From Candidatus Methylomirabilota bacterium (GTDB taxonomy: Bacteria; Methylomirabilota; Methylomirabilia; Methylomirabilales; Methylomirabilaceae): a stretch of DNA of 43,498 nt. Numbering within the stretch: position 1 is the stretch's first letter; the number at the start of each line of letters is the position of its first letter. The position numbers were made by a program, and so were the translations under genes. Below the pieces are notes generated by a model. That model was given only the letters and a program-made list of their open reading frames with translations, was not told the origin of the DNA and made no database searches. Location of the stretch: assembly GCA_016207095.1 (NCBI GenBank), contig JACQQF010000016.1, positions 1-43,498 on the forward strand. Reading direction: 5' to 3'. Positions 23,598-31,387 of this stretch are shown here, in pieces.

Positions 23598-24383
23598 ATG
23601 ACACTGACGCTCAACAGCTCAGCGGAAGAAAAAGAGATCGATGTGGCATGGGGCCGGAGCTACCTCTACCTCTTGCTCTCCCGGGCGATCCGCTATCCGG
23701 ACGCGGGTCTGGTGGCGAGCCTGAAAGAGCCTGCTCTCACCTTTTTCGAGGGGACGTTTGACCTGCTTGCGGCAGGGGCGCGCGAAGCCCTGCGCCCTGC
23801 GCTGGACAGCCTACGAGCTGCCGTAACCGACCTTGATCTCGCTCAACTCCAGTCGGACCATCGGCGGGTTTTCGGCCACATCGAATCGTCGCTTTGTCCG
23901 CCGTATGAGACCCGCTATGACACCCGCCATCTCTTCCAGCAAACCCAGCAACTCGCTGACATCGCCGGCTTCTACCGAGCGTTCAGCCTGGATATCTCGG
24001 AGGGCGCACACGAGCGGCCGGATCATCTGGCCATCGAACTGGAGTTCCTCCACTTCGTCTGCTTCAAGGAGGCGTATGCCCTGAAGCATCACGGCCCTGA
24101 GCAGGTCGAGCTGTGTCGGGATGCGGAAGCGAAATTCCTTACGGACCACCTGCTCCGCTGGGCGCCCTCCTTCGCCAAACGCCTTCAGGGCGCGGCCGGG
24201 AGCGGGTTCTACAAGCAGCTTGGGGCATTGATGGCTGCCTTCCTGTCAACGGAGGCCGCCCGGTGGGGGTGCGATCCCGCTGAGGAGGCGGCCCTGCAGC
24301 CGGTCGAGTTTACCCCGGAGGGATGTAACTTCTCCTGCGGACTGGGGGCGCAGGGTGTAGAGGATCTGATTGGTCAGCGCTAG
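23598..24383 (+). CDS. TorD/NarJ-family chaperone for the molybdoenzyme
   Basis: From ATG 23598 the protein has 261 residues, all helical. The motif SLCPPYETRYDTRHLFQQ, then LADIAGFYRAF and the conserved ERPDHLAIELEFLHFVCFKEA, identify a TorD/NarJ/DmsD-type chaperone. It would hold the apo alpha subunit during Mo-cofactor insertion and Tat export. The stop codon TAG is supplied by the left end of the 24380-24485 repeat, so the original C-terminus may have been different. Confidence 0.88.
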   Translation: MTLTLNSSAEEKEIDVAWGRSYLYLLLSRAIRYPDAGLVASLKEPALTFFEGTFDLLAAGAREALRPALDSLRAAVTDLDLAQLQSDHRRVFGHIESSLCPPYETRYDTRHLFQQTQQLADIAGFYRAFSLDISEGAHERPDHLAIELEFLHFVCFKEAYALKHHGPEQVELCRDAEAKFLTDHLLRWAPSFAKRLQGAAGSGFYKQLGALMAAFLSTEAARWGCDPAEEAALQPVEFTPEGCNFSCGLGAQGVEDLIGQR

Positions 24384-24485
24384 TGCCGTTCCAAGTATTT
24401 TGCATGACGACAAAATGATATGTGGGTATCCCAATCCGCCTCCGCACACCGTTATGATTTGTCCGAAAAACTTGGAACGGCACTA
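24380..24485. repeat. 106-bp element with terminal inverted repeats, copy 2
   Basis: Perfect inverted 16-base ends (24381-24396 and 24470-24485) match those of 9137-9244 except for one compensated base (C/G to G/C). The interior (73 bases) is unrelated to copy 1. It lies inside the nxr operon, provides the stop codon of the chaperone gene, and ends directly before the AGGAGG Shine-Dalgarno of the gamma subunit. Transcribed, it would form a long-stem hairpin. Confidence 0.8.
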
Positions 24486-24498
24486 AAGGAGGAGATCG

Positions 24499-26088
24499 AT
24501 GAGAAGACTGAGATCGCGATGGATCGCCCTTGCGGCCTTCGCCGCGTTTGCAGGCAGCATGGGCGCCCTCAGGTTATTCGCGGGAGAGGCCACAGCTCAG
24601 CCGAAGCCAGCCGAGGGCGATGTGACCCACCAGGGCAAGGCACTTTACGAGAAGAAATGCGCCGTCTGTCACGGCCTCGATGGGAAGGGCAATGGCCCGG
24701 CGGAGTTTGTCCTCTTCCCTAAACCCCGCGACTTCACCAGCGGGATCTTCAAGATCCGCTCCACGGCAACCCTGCCAACGGACCGCGATCTGCTGCGGAC
24801 GATCACGGAGGGGATACCCGGAACCTCGATGCCTTCCTGGTCGTCGCTCAGCCAAGCCGAGCGGCGGGATCTGGTGGCTTTCATCAAGGGCCTTTCTCCG
24901 CGGTTCGCCGAGGAAAAGACGGGCGTAACGGTCCAAATCCCGAAGGCGCCGGCACAAAGCCAAAAGCTGTTGGCGCTTGGGAAAGAGTACTACAAGGAGG
25001 CCGGCTGTTTTGACTGCCACGGCACCAGCGGCAGGGGAGATGGTCCGGCCTCCGCGACGCTGAAAGACGACTGGGGCTACCCGATCGTCCCGTACGATTT
25101 CACGATACCTGGGCGGATGAAAGGGGGCTCGACAATCCGGGATATCTACCGGACGCTCACCGCGGGGATCGGTGGGACCCCGATGCCCTCCTACGCAGAC
25201 TCTCTTGGCGAGCAGGAGCGGTGGGGCCTGGCCTACTACGTTCTCTCGCTCGCTCGCAAACCGGCTCCCGCACCGGCGGCTCAAGAGACGACGGCTCTCC
25301 TCTCCCGCTTCGTGACGGGGACCATGCCTACTGACCCCTCGGCCGGCCTTTGGCAGCAGGCGAAGGTGCTGGCGATTCAGACGCGAACCCTCTGGCTTCG
25401 CCCGAACGAAACCGGTCCGGTCCGAGTGGCTTCCTTCCACAACGGGAAGGAGATCGGCTTCCTTCTCGAATGGGACGATCCGATCCTGAACGAGGAGATC
25501 CTCCGCCATGAAGATTTCCGCGACGCAGCAGCGGTTCAGTTCCCGCTCCGGCCCGGCGAGCCCTCGTACATCATGGGCGAACAGAAAGATCCGGTGAACA
25601 TCTGGCACTGGAAAGCCGACTGGCAGGCTGATCTCGCTCGATTCCGGGACATACAGGATCGCTATCCGAACATGGCGTGGGATGAGTACCCGTTCGTAAG
25701 AGGGGTCCCCCACGGCGATCGAGGCCAGGTCCGCGTCGCCACGGCCTCTCACAATCCGACCTATCTGTCCGGGTGGGGAGCAGGCAATCTCTTCTCCACA
25801 CCCTCACGCCTGACACCGATTGAGAATCTGAACAGCATCGGGCTCGGCACCTTGACCTCTCAGGCGCCCGAACACCAATCCGTCAAAGGCCATGGGATCT
25901 GGGCCGATGGGAAGTGGCGCGTGGTGATGGTCCGGGCGCTCCGGACCGCGAACGAGCGCGATACCCAGTTCGAGCCAGGCACCACTGTCCCGGTCGCCTT
26001 CGCAGTCTGGGACGGCGCCCAGGGGGATCGTGACGGCAGGAAGTCCGTCTCTACTTGGCAGCACCTAACAGTTGAGAGGGGGCGATGA
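24499..26088 (+). CDS. nxrC: nitrite oxidoreductase gamma subunit: diheme cytochrome c fused to heme-b domain
   Basis: The protein has 529 residues and begins with a signal peptide (about 1-34). Two class I cytochrome c domains follow, with CAVCH (54-58) and CFDCH (170-174) and distal Met in TSMPSW and TPMPSY. Residues about 275-529 resemble the ethylbenzene-dehydrogenase/chlorate-reductase gamma domain that binds heme b. This subunit would carry electrons between the beta subunit and the periplasmic cytochrome pool. The fusion replaces a separate membrane NarI, which is absent here. Context and the Tat alpha subunit support a soluble periplasmic complex. Confidence 0.87.
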   Translation: MRRLRSRWIALAAFAAFAGSMGALRLFAGEATAQPKPAEGDVTHQGKALYEKKCAVCHGLDGKGNGPAEFVLFPKPRDFTSGIFKIRSTATLPTDRDLLRTITEGIPGTSMPSWSSLSQAERRDLVAFIKGLSPRFAEEKTGVTVQIPKAPAQSQKLLALGKEYYKEAGCFDCHGTSGRGDGPASATLKDDWGYPIVPYDFTIPGRMKGGSTIRDIYRTLTAGIGGTPMPSYADSLGEQERWGLAYYVLSLARKPAPAPAAQETTALLSRFVTGTMPTDPSAGLWQQAKVLAIQTRTLWLRPNETGPVRVASFHNGKEIGFLLEWDDPILNEEILRHEDFRDAAAVQFPLRPGEPSYIMGEQKDPVNIWHWKADWQADLARFRDIQDRYPNMAWDEYPFVRGVPHGDRGQVRVATASHNPTYLSGWGAGNLFSTPSRLTPIENLNSIGLGTLTSQAPEHQSVKGHGIWADGKWRVVMVRALRTANERDTQFEPGTTVPVAFAVWDGAQGDRDGRKSVSTWQHLTVERGR

Positions 26089-26115
26089 CCCGATCGGGGA
26101 GGTCAAAGGAAGGTG

Positions 26116-26370
26116 ATGGAGACCCCAAGCAACAAGATTGTGACTGTGGATGTAAGGGAGGATATCCGCCACGGGCGAGAGCCGTTCGAGAAGATCATGG
26201 CGGCCGTCGATCGGCTGGAGCCTGACGAGACGCTACTCCTGATCAACAGCTTCGAGCCGCGGCCGCTCTACCAGGTCATGGTGCGAAACGGATTCACGCA
26301 CTGGGCCGAGCAGACGGCCGATGGGGACTGGAAGATCTACTTCCGGCGGGACGCTGACCGACTGCCGTGA
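26116..26370 (+). CDS. DUF2249-domain protein
   Basis: From ATG 26116 (GTG 26113 is an alternative) the protein has 84 residues. The DUF2249 signature is clear: REPFEKIMAAVDRL, then DETLLLINSFEPRPLYQVM and a final GDWKIYFRR strand. These small TusA-like-fold proteins are common beside nitrogen-oxide and cytochrome genes, and their function is not settled. It follows the gamma gene by 27 bases with an AAGGAAGG Shine-Dalgarno, so it is the last gene of the operon. Confidence 0.82.
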   Translation: METPSNKIVTVDVREDIRHGREPFEKIMAAVDRLEPDETLLLINSFEPRPLYQVMVRNGFTHWAEQTADGDWKIYFRRDADRLP

Positions 26371-26456
26371 GATGATCGACCTCACGCGCGATCCCCGTTC
26401 ATCGTCATCGCCTCCGAATACCGCCTGAGCTACGGTCTCCCTCAGCGAACGTCGTG

Positions 26457-26741
26457 TTACCCACGCCTCTCTATCTCCGGAAGGTGGACGCAATCCTGCG
26501 CGCATCCCTTTCTTTCAGGCCAGAGCGAGCAACTCCTCGCCTTCAGGAGCACCCGGCCAAAGGCCGAGCTTATTGCAGCCCGACGCGCATCGACGTCCAC
26601 AACTGCCCGCTCCCCGGTTACAGGGCACCTGAGCAGTTTCTTGCCTCGGAAGCGAAAAAAGGTGTCGGCGATAAGGGGCAACAGGATATACAACAGGGCA
26701 ATCGCGATGACGGAGGCGATCACAATCCAGGGCGCGCTCAT
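26457..26741 (-). CDS. small membrane protein with Cys-containing cytoplasmic tail
   Basis: This minus-strand gene encodes 94 residues. A single N-terminal helix (WIVIASVIAIALLYILLPLIA) is followed by FRFRGKKLLRCPVTGERAVVDVDA and a C-terminal part with CSLWPERKGCAQDC. A GGAAAGGAG Shine-Dalgarno precedes the ATG at 26741. Four Cys suggest metal binding or disulfides. Similar short proteins occur next to respiratory genes, but I cannot name the family. It converges on the nxr operon. Confidence 0.7.
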   Translation of the reverse strand: MSAPWIVIASVIAIALLYILLPLIADTFFRFRGKKLLRCPVTGERAVVDVDARRAAISSAFGRVLLKARSCSLWPERKGCAQDCVHLPEIERRG

Positions 26742-26819
26742 CTCTCTTCACTCTCCTTTCCTGAATGACGGCGGACGCCACCGGTCCGCGAACGCCAATG
26801 CTTCCCTTCCCTGCCGATA

Positions 26820-27095
26820 TCAGGCTGCCTGGCGTCGCTCAGCCGCATGCTGCCTTATGTCACGCAGCCAGGCTTCCAGTGCGGCCAGGAACACGGGACG
26901 CTGCTCTTTTGAGCAGGGCCCGAAATCCCACAGACAATACGGATACCGCTCGGTATCCTTCGGGTAGATGAAATCGTGACAACTCACGGGACATCCGCAA
27001 TCCTCACACCACACCTCGAGAGGACGCCCGCAACTTTCACAGCAGATCCCACGCAATTCCCTCACTTCGGCCCCCCGCGCCACCATCTGTTTCAC
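26820..27095 (-). CDS. small Cys-rich protein
   Basis: This minus-strand frame encodes 91 residues from GTG 27095, with GGAGGTGA upstream. Cys residues are CCESC, CEDCGC, C, C and C within about 45 residues, with a His nearby, which suggests one or two structural zinc sites or an Fe-S site. The C-terminal third is a charged helix (FLAALEAWLRDIRQHAAERR). No family was recognised. It is upstream of and probably co-transcribed with the membrane protein at 26457-26741. Confidence 0.7.
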   Translation of the reverse strand: MKQMVARGAEVRELRGICCESCGRPLEVWCEDCGCPVSCHDFIYPKDTERYPYCLWDFGPCSKEQRPVFLAALEAWLRDIRQHAAERRQAA

Positions 27096-27834
27096 CTCTT
27101 CACCTCCAATTCATCCCGCATCTTTCCTCTCATTCGGCCCGTCCGATTCCGGCGCCTCGCGTCCCAACGATGAGCATTCTTTGAGATGCCACGCCACTGG
27201 GAAGAAGGTTAAACCCAGGTCCAAAAAATACAAACGCCTTCACGCGCGGCCACATGGCCTCCGAGAAGGCGTCTTGTTGATCCATGAGATCACCCGAGAC
27301 GGTGGGGGAGCAATGGAACTCTATCGTCACCCCGGAACCATGATCGTCATCTCGCTCGAGCTGATTGTCGGCCTCATGGAGGGCGCAGGACCTACCGGTC
27401 TTTGCTACTGCTGACCCTGGGTGGCTGCGATACTACAGCAAGGAACACCACCTCCTGAGAGCCGCTTTGGCACTTAGCGAAGAGCAAACCCCGTGCCAGC
27501 CCAACCCCGACTTGACTTCTGCGGTTGCATGGTAACTAGCTGATTCTAATACCAGTTATTTGGAGATACGATTTAGGGATCGTTCGGGGAGAAGCAAGGC
27601 GAGCCATACGTGGGGAATCGATGCCACAACAAGAATTGGGAGTGACCGAAACCTCGTGAAATAGCGTTGAAAAATCCTATGTTCACAGCTTAGGGACATT
27701 GCCGCCTCGCTATGACGCCAAATGTCCCACAGTGTTCAGCCCGCCGGCGGCAATCACGTACGAGACGCGTTGGCTGGATCTGCATGAGTCTCGGTCGGCC
27801 GAGATGAAACGCGCTGCCTGATTCCCAGCGGGAT
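27096..27834. other. 739-base region with no convincing gene
   Basis: Short frames here (for example 27181-27414 plus and 27130-27330 minus) lack Shine-Dalgarno sites and recognisable domains. An imperfect palindrome with GGGACATT/AATGTCCC ends lies at 27693-27728 and could be the end of a lost insertion sequence or a regulatory hairpin. The stretch 27535-27690 is AT-richer and may hold promoters. Confidence 0.4.
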
Positions 27835-28443
27835 CTATTTACCCCCTTCCGGCACCATCTTTTTCTTTGCAGAAGCACCGGATCGGCCCAACTCTGCCAG
27901 CCAACCTTTGACCTTTTTGGCATCATCGGAGTCCGACGGGACCAAGACGAGAAACCGCTTCCAGACCTCGGTAGCACCTTTTGCATCCCCTTTCTCCTTC
28001 AGGGCCTGTCCCTTGTCGAAGAGGGCGTGCGCGTAGGTCGCGTCGAACCCCAACGCCCTGTCGTAGAGGCGAATCGCCTCGTCCAGCCGGTCGTTCCGCA
28101 TCATGATGTTCCCGAGGTGGGTCAGCGCCTCCACGTGACGGGGATCGGTCATGAGCACCTGGTGGTACTTGTCCCAGGCGCCCTGCACGTCTCCGGCATC
28201 GAGCGAGGCGTGGGCCGCTTTCAAGGCCGCATCGATCTCGGAGGGCGACAAACGGGCGGCAGGAGCGGTGGATGCCGGCGGAGCGGTCGAGGGGGACGGG
28301 CGGACCAGCGGAAAAAAGGCAGAGGCCAGGTACCCGAGCAGAAAGCCAATGGCCAGTATTCCCCCAAGGAGCAAATAGAGGGGGACTTTCTCCACGCGAC
28401 GATTGCCTCCCTTTGTCACTTTTGAATTCACTTCATTTCCCAT
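27835..28443 (-). CDS. membrane-anchored TPR protein
   Basis: From ATG 28443 the protein has 202 residues. A short basic N-terminus precedes one membrane helix (LYLLLGGILAIGFLLGYLASAFF), a Pro/Ala linker and two to three tetratricopeptide repeats (about 70-180). It resembles the C-terminal part of cytochrome c assembly proteins CcmI/NrfG, and its neighbour is nrfA, so a role in heme lyase function or NrfA assembly is plausible. It is encoded on the same strand, 157 bases downstream of nrfA. Confidence 0.75.
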   Translation of the reverse strand: MGNEVNSKVTKGGNRRVEKVPLYLLLGGILAIGFLLGYLASAFFPLVRPSPSTAPPASTAPAARLSPSEIDAALKAAHASLDAGDVQGAWDKYHQVLMTDPRHVEALTHLGNIMMRNDRLDEAIRLYDRALGFDATYAHALFDKGQALKEKGDAKGATEVWKRFLVLVPSDSDDAKKVKGWLAELGRSGASAKKKMVPEGGK

Positions 28444-28600
28444 CACGCCACCAGCTTGGGTCTTGGTAGTTTGGATTCTGCGGGCTGTCTAAGTTCTCGA
28501 GATTGATTCGGCCAACTATCTCACCCCTGCAATGACAGGAGAGGGAACTCGGTGCCCTCAATGAGACCGGTTAATGCGTTACTCCGTTGGAACTGCTCTG

Positions 28601-29914
28601 CTATTGTGATGCCAGCTTCGCCCTCACCGGGCGCAGTCGCAGGGCGGCGATCTGTGCCTGACGCGCGTAATCGATGCTTTCTCCGAGCAAGCGGGCGGCC
28701 TCCTGCGGACTATGGAACCCCATGCTGTTCTCGGAGGCGACGAAGTCCCATCGCATCTGGGCGCGGCGGTGCAGATGGCGTGCCTGCTTCAACTGCTCGT
28801 CGGTTGCCCGAGAGGCCATCGCCGCCTTGATCGCATCAATGGCGTCCAGGATGGCCGCCTCAGACTTCTTCAGCAGGCCGGCCGTGCGATCCTGGATGAT
28901 CGTGACCCGCTGCCGGAGCTCTTCGTCCGACCACCGGTGGCACTGCTGGCAGGCCTGGCTGATATTAAACAGGGGGCTCCGGATCCAGTGGTCGGAGATC
29001 TTCACGCCCCCCTCCCTGGTGTACGGCATGTGGCAGTCGGCGCAGGCGACGTTGGAGCGGGCGTGGATGCCGGTGGACCACATCTCAAACTCCGGGTGCT
29101 GGATCTTGATCATGGGCGCCTTGGTCTCGGCGTGGACCCAGTCTTTGAACTCCATGTCATCGTAGTACTTCTCGATCTCATCAACCCTTAGTCCATTGTT
29201 CCAGGGGAACGTCAAGTGTTTCCCCTCACCAGCGAAGTAGTACTCCACATGGCACTGGCCACAGACATACGAGCGCATCTCCTGCCTACTGGCCTGGCTG
29301 ACGTCGATGCCCCGCGCCTTCATCGCCTCGGCGAAGGCGGGCCGCGTGATCCGCAAGGCCATCGTCTTCCCGTCGTGGCAGTCCGCGCACCCGATGGCCA
29401 GCTCTTTCCCCCCCGCTCTCACCTTCGCCACCAGGTCCTTCATCGGAGTCCTATAGAACTCCGCCACCCCCATCTCCCGCATCAGGCTGGGATTTCTGGA
29501 ACTCTTGCAGGTGAAGCATGTCCCGGGTTTTTGGTCCCCGAGACGCTTGGTCTCTGTCACATCGGTAAAGGCCCACGCGTGGCCCCGCTCTTCTCGGTAG
29601 TCGATGGAGAATGGATAGCCCGCCCATAATCGCTTCATGGCCGGATTGACGTCGAGCTTCTGGTAGTTCTCAGACCCGCCGTACTTGGTCCGACCGACGT
29701 TCTGTTTCGTCCGACGGAAACCGTCTGCCTCCCGCGGGAAGTTCTCCGCCCACTTGTCCGGATCGGGCTCATCGACAGCGATCTCCTTCAGCCGCAGCGG
29801 ATACTGCCGTGCCTCCTGCTTCCGCTCGACAATCGTCACGAGCACCCAGGTGACCACCGCTGTCGCCACCACCGTCGTCACCACAAGCGCCACATACTTC
29901 CCCATCTTGCCCAT
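28601..29914 (-). CDS. nrfA: pentaheme ammonia-forming nitrite reductase
   Basis: The protein has 437 residues with an N-terminal hydrophobic anchor (about 7-29). It has one CxxCK heme site (C133-K137, the active-site Lys-ligated heme) and four CxxCH sites (176-180, 218-222, 291-295, 322-326). Tyr224 in CHVEYYF and the KIQHPEFEMWSTGIH segment carry catalytic and Ca-site residues. It reduces nitrite to ammonium with six electrons. It is followed on the minus strand by a TPR protein and preceded by nrfH, the usual NrfHA pairing. Confidence 0.96.
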   Translation of the reverse strand: MGKMGKYVALVVTTVVATAVVTWVLVTIVERKQEARQYPLRLKEIAVDEPDPDKWAENFPREADGFRRTKQNVGRTKYGGSENYQKLDVNPAMKRLWAGYPFSIDYREERGHAWAFTDVTETKRLGDQKPGTCFTCKSSRNPSLMREMGVAEFYRTPMKDLVAKVRAGGKELAIGCADCHDGKTMALRITRPAFAEAMKARGIDVSQASRQEMRSYVCGQCHVEYYFAGEGKHLTFPWNNGLRVDEIEKYYDDMEFKDWVHAETKAPMIKIQHPEFEMWSTGIHARSNVACADCHMPYTREGGVKISDHWIRSPLFNISQACQQCHRWSDEELRQRVTIIQDRTAGLLKKSEAAILDAIDAIKAAMASRATDEQLKQARHLHRRAQMRWDFVASENSMGFHSPQEAARLLGESIDYARQAQIAALRLRPVRAKLASQ

Positions 29915-29980
29915 GAACGTCCCCCTTCAAGCCAGCGATTAGAAGCCCGATCCAATCATGACCTCTGTCATCTTCTTCTT

Positions 29981-30436
29981 CTAGAGATGTCCGACCCTCG
30001 CGTGACACGATAGGCAAGACTGGATCTCTCCGCTCGCCGTCCCGTGAATCTCGCTGACCACCCCGGCATGGCAGCGGATGCAATTATCTTGGGCCACGCG
30101 ACGGTTCATCGCATTGGCGCGAATCGGATCGTTAAAGTTGTCCAGAGTGAACTTCACACTGTGGTTGAACCCGTTGACAAACTTGACGGACCACTTGCCC
30201 ACAAAGCTATGTGGGGTATGACAGGAGTTGCACGTGGCCACCGCCTTATGGCTCCCATGTGACCAGGCCTCGTACATCTCTCGCATCACATGGCAGTTCA
30301 AGCAGGCGGCCGGGTCATCGGAGAGATAGGCGGTCCCCCTGGCGTACCAGAGCGTGAAAGCGCCTAGGCCCAGGAGCACTCCCATCAGCACCCCTGCCAG
30401 GATCTGAGCACTCTCGGTGTAACCGGCAAGCCGCAC
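29981..30436 (-). CDS. nrfH: tetraheme quinol dehydrogenase NrfH
   Basis: From GTG 30436, preceded by AAAGGGAT, the protein has 151 residues, normal for NrfH; the frame extends to a TTG at 30502. One membrane helix (about 10-32) anchors it. Four CxxCH motifs are present (45-49, 69-73, 119-123, 141-145). It takes electrons from quinol and passes them to NrfA. It lies 66 bases upstream of nrfA. Confidence 0.92.
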   Translation of the reverse strand: MRLAGYTESAQILAGVLMGVLLGLGAFTLWYARGTAYLSDDPAACLNCHVMREMYEAWSHGSHKAVATCNSCHTPHSFVGKWSVKFVNGFNHSVKFTLDNFNDPIRANAMNRRVAQDNCIRCHAGVVSEIHGTASGEIQSCLSCHARVGHL

Positions 30437-30551
30437 AGCAGCGATCCCTTTCTCAAGGCAAGCACAGAACAATGCTCGGTGAATTATAAGCGAAATCCTC
30501 AATCACGCAATAGGACAGTTGAAAATGCTGAAGCGACATCCAAGGATATCG

Positions 30552-30572
30552 CTTGAAAAATCTCCTTTCAAG
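30552..30572. promoter_or_regulatory. palindrome in the nrfH / AhpD-like intergenic region
   Basis: CTTGAAA (30552-30558) and TTTCAAG (30566-30572) are perfect inverted arms around a 7-base spacer. It lies between the divergent nrfH and plus-strand AhpD-like genes, 116 bases before the nrfH start. It may be an operator for a nitrogen-oxide regulator; no other evidence is available. Confidence 0.35.
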
Positions 30573-30740
30573 AGGTAGCATCCGGTGCGAAGTCAATCGA
30601 AGCGAAGCCGCGAAGACAGTCCGATCCCGTTCAACTGAATGCGATCCGGGCATACATAGTTCACGAGGGCAAGGGCGATAAATGCGCTGGCGGCTTTCTC
30701 GACATGAGTCACGAACTCGAATCCAACAAGGAGGGCAACG

Positions 30741-31079
30741 ATGTCGAAGCAGAAGCTTCCGGTTCCATTTGAGAGATTTGCCAAGGAATTCTCAAAGGCT
30801 CACGCGGCCTACGAGCGCCTCGGCTCAGCCTGTCACACCTCGGGCCCTCTAGAGGCCAAGACACGGGAGCTGGTCCAGCTCGGTATGGCAATCGGGATCA
30901 GGTCAGAGGGGGCTGTCCATTCTCACGTCAAGAAGGCCCTGGCGGCAGGCGCCACCGCCGAGGAGATCAGGCACGCGGTGCTCCTGGGCATCCCCACCCT
31001 CGGGCTGCCGACGACAGTCGCCGCCTTCACCTGGGCCGGCGATATCCTTGACGCCAAGGGCCGATCGAAAGCGAAGTGA
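30741..31079 (+). CDS. carboxymuconolactone decarboxylase/AhpD-like protein without redox Cys pair
   Basis: The protein has 112 residues, with the family core AKTRELVQLGMAIGIRSEGAVHSHVKKALAAG and EEIRHAVLLGIPTLGLPT. The usual CxxC-x3-H redox site reads SEGAVHSH, so both Cys are lost and peroxidase activity is unlikely. The single Cys (C31) is elsewhere. The start has a GGAGGGCAACG Shine-Dalgarno. Its role is unclear; no partner is adjacent. Confidence 0.85.
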   Translation: MSKQKLPVPFERFAKEFSKAHAAYERLGSACHTSGPLEAKTRELVQLGMAIGIRSEGAVHSHVKKALAAGATAEEIRHAVLLGIPTLGLPTTVAAFTWAGDILDAKGRSKAK

Positions 31080-31387
31080 CCGGTCCAGGCGCGGCAAAAA
31101 AAAGAGCTCTTCACCATCCTGATCCGGCCAATAAGGTTGAAGCCGGGGCGTCGATGTCCCATTTCGAAAGCTCCTGTTTTTACGGAGCTCCAGACATCAG
31201 CCTCGATGTGCCAGGGAATGAATGTCTCACCTGTCCGATAAATTGAAGCCCTCTCCCACACCTATCTAGTCAGGGGACAGCGATGCTATGTAGCTGAAAA
31301 CTAAGTATCTTCACGGACCTCCACCGCGCGCCAGCACTTGACCGTTAAAAATGGCATGCCCGTTGCTTCTCCCTCTGCTCATCGAAG
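31080..31387. other. intergenic region before the sensor operon
   Basis: No gene is visible. A stem AGCTCC/GGAGCT (31169-31189) with a T-rich 9-base loop could terminate the upstream gene. The stretch 31260-31360 is AT-richer and may hold the promoter of the binding protein-kinase-regulator operon. Confidence 0.4.

Noticed and set aside
27181..27414. 77-residue plus-strand frame
   Set aside because: No ribosome-binding site or recognisable domain; composition does not differ from random in this gap.
27693..27728. Intact insertion sequence end
   Set aside because: Only a single imperfect palindrome with GGGACATT/AATGTCCC ends is present and no transposase frame is nearby, so it is noted only as a hairpin.
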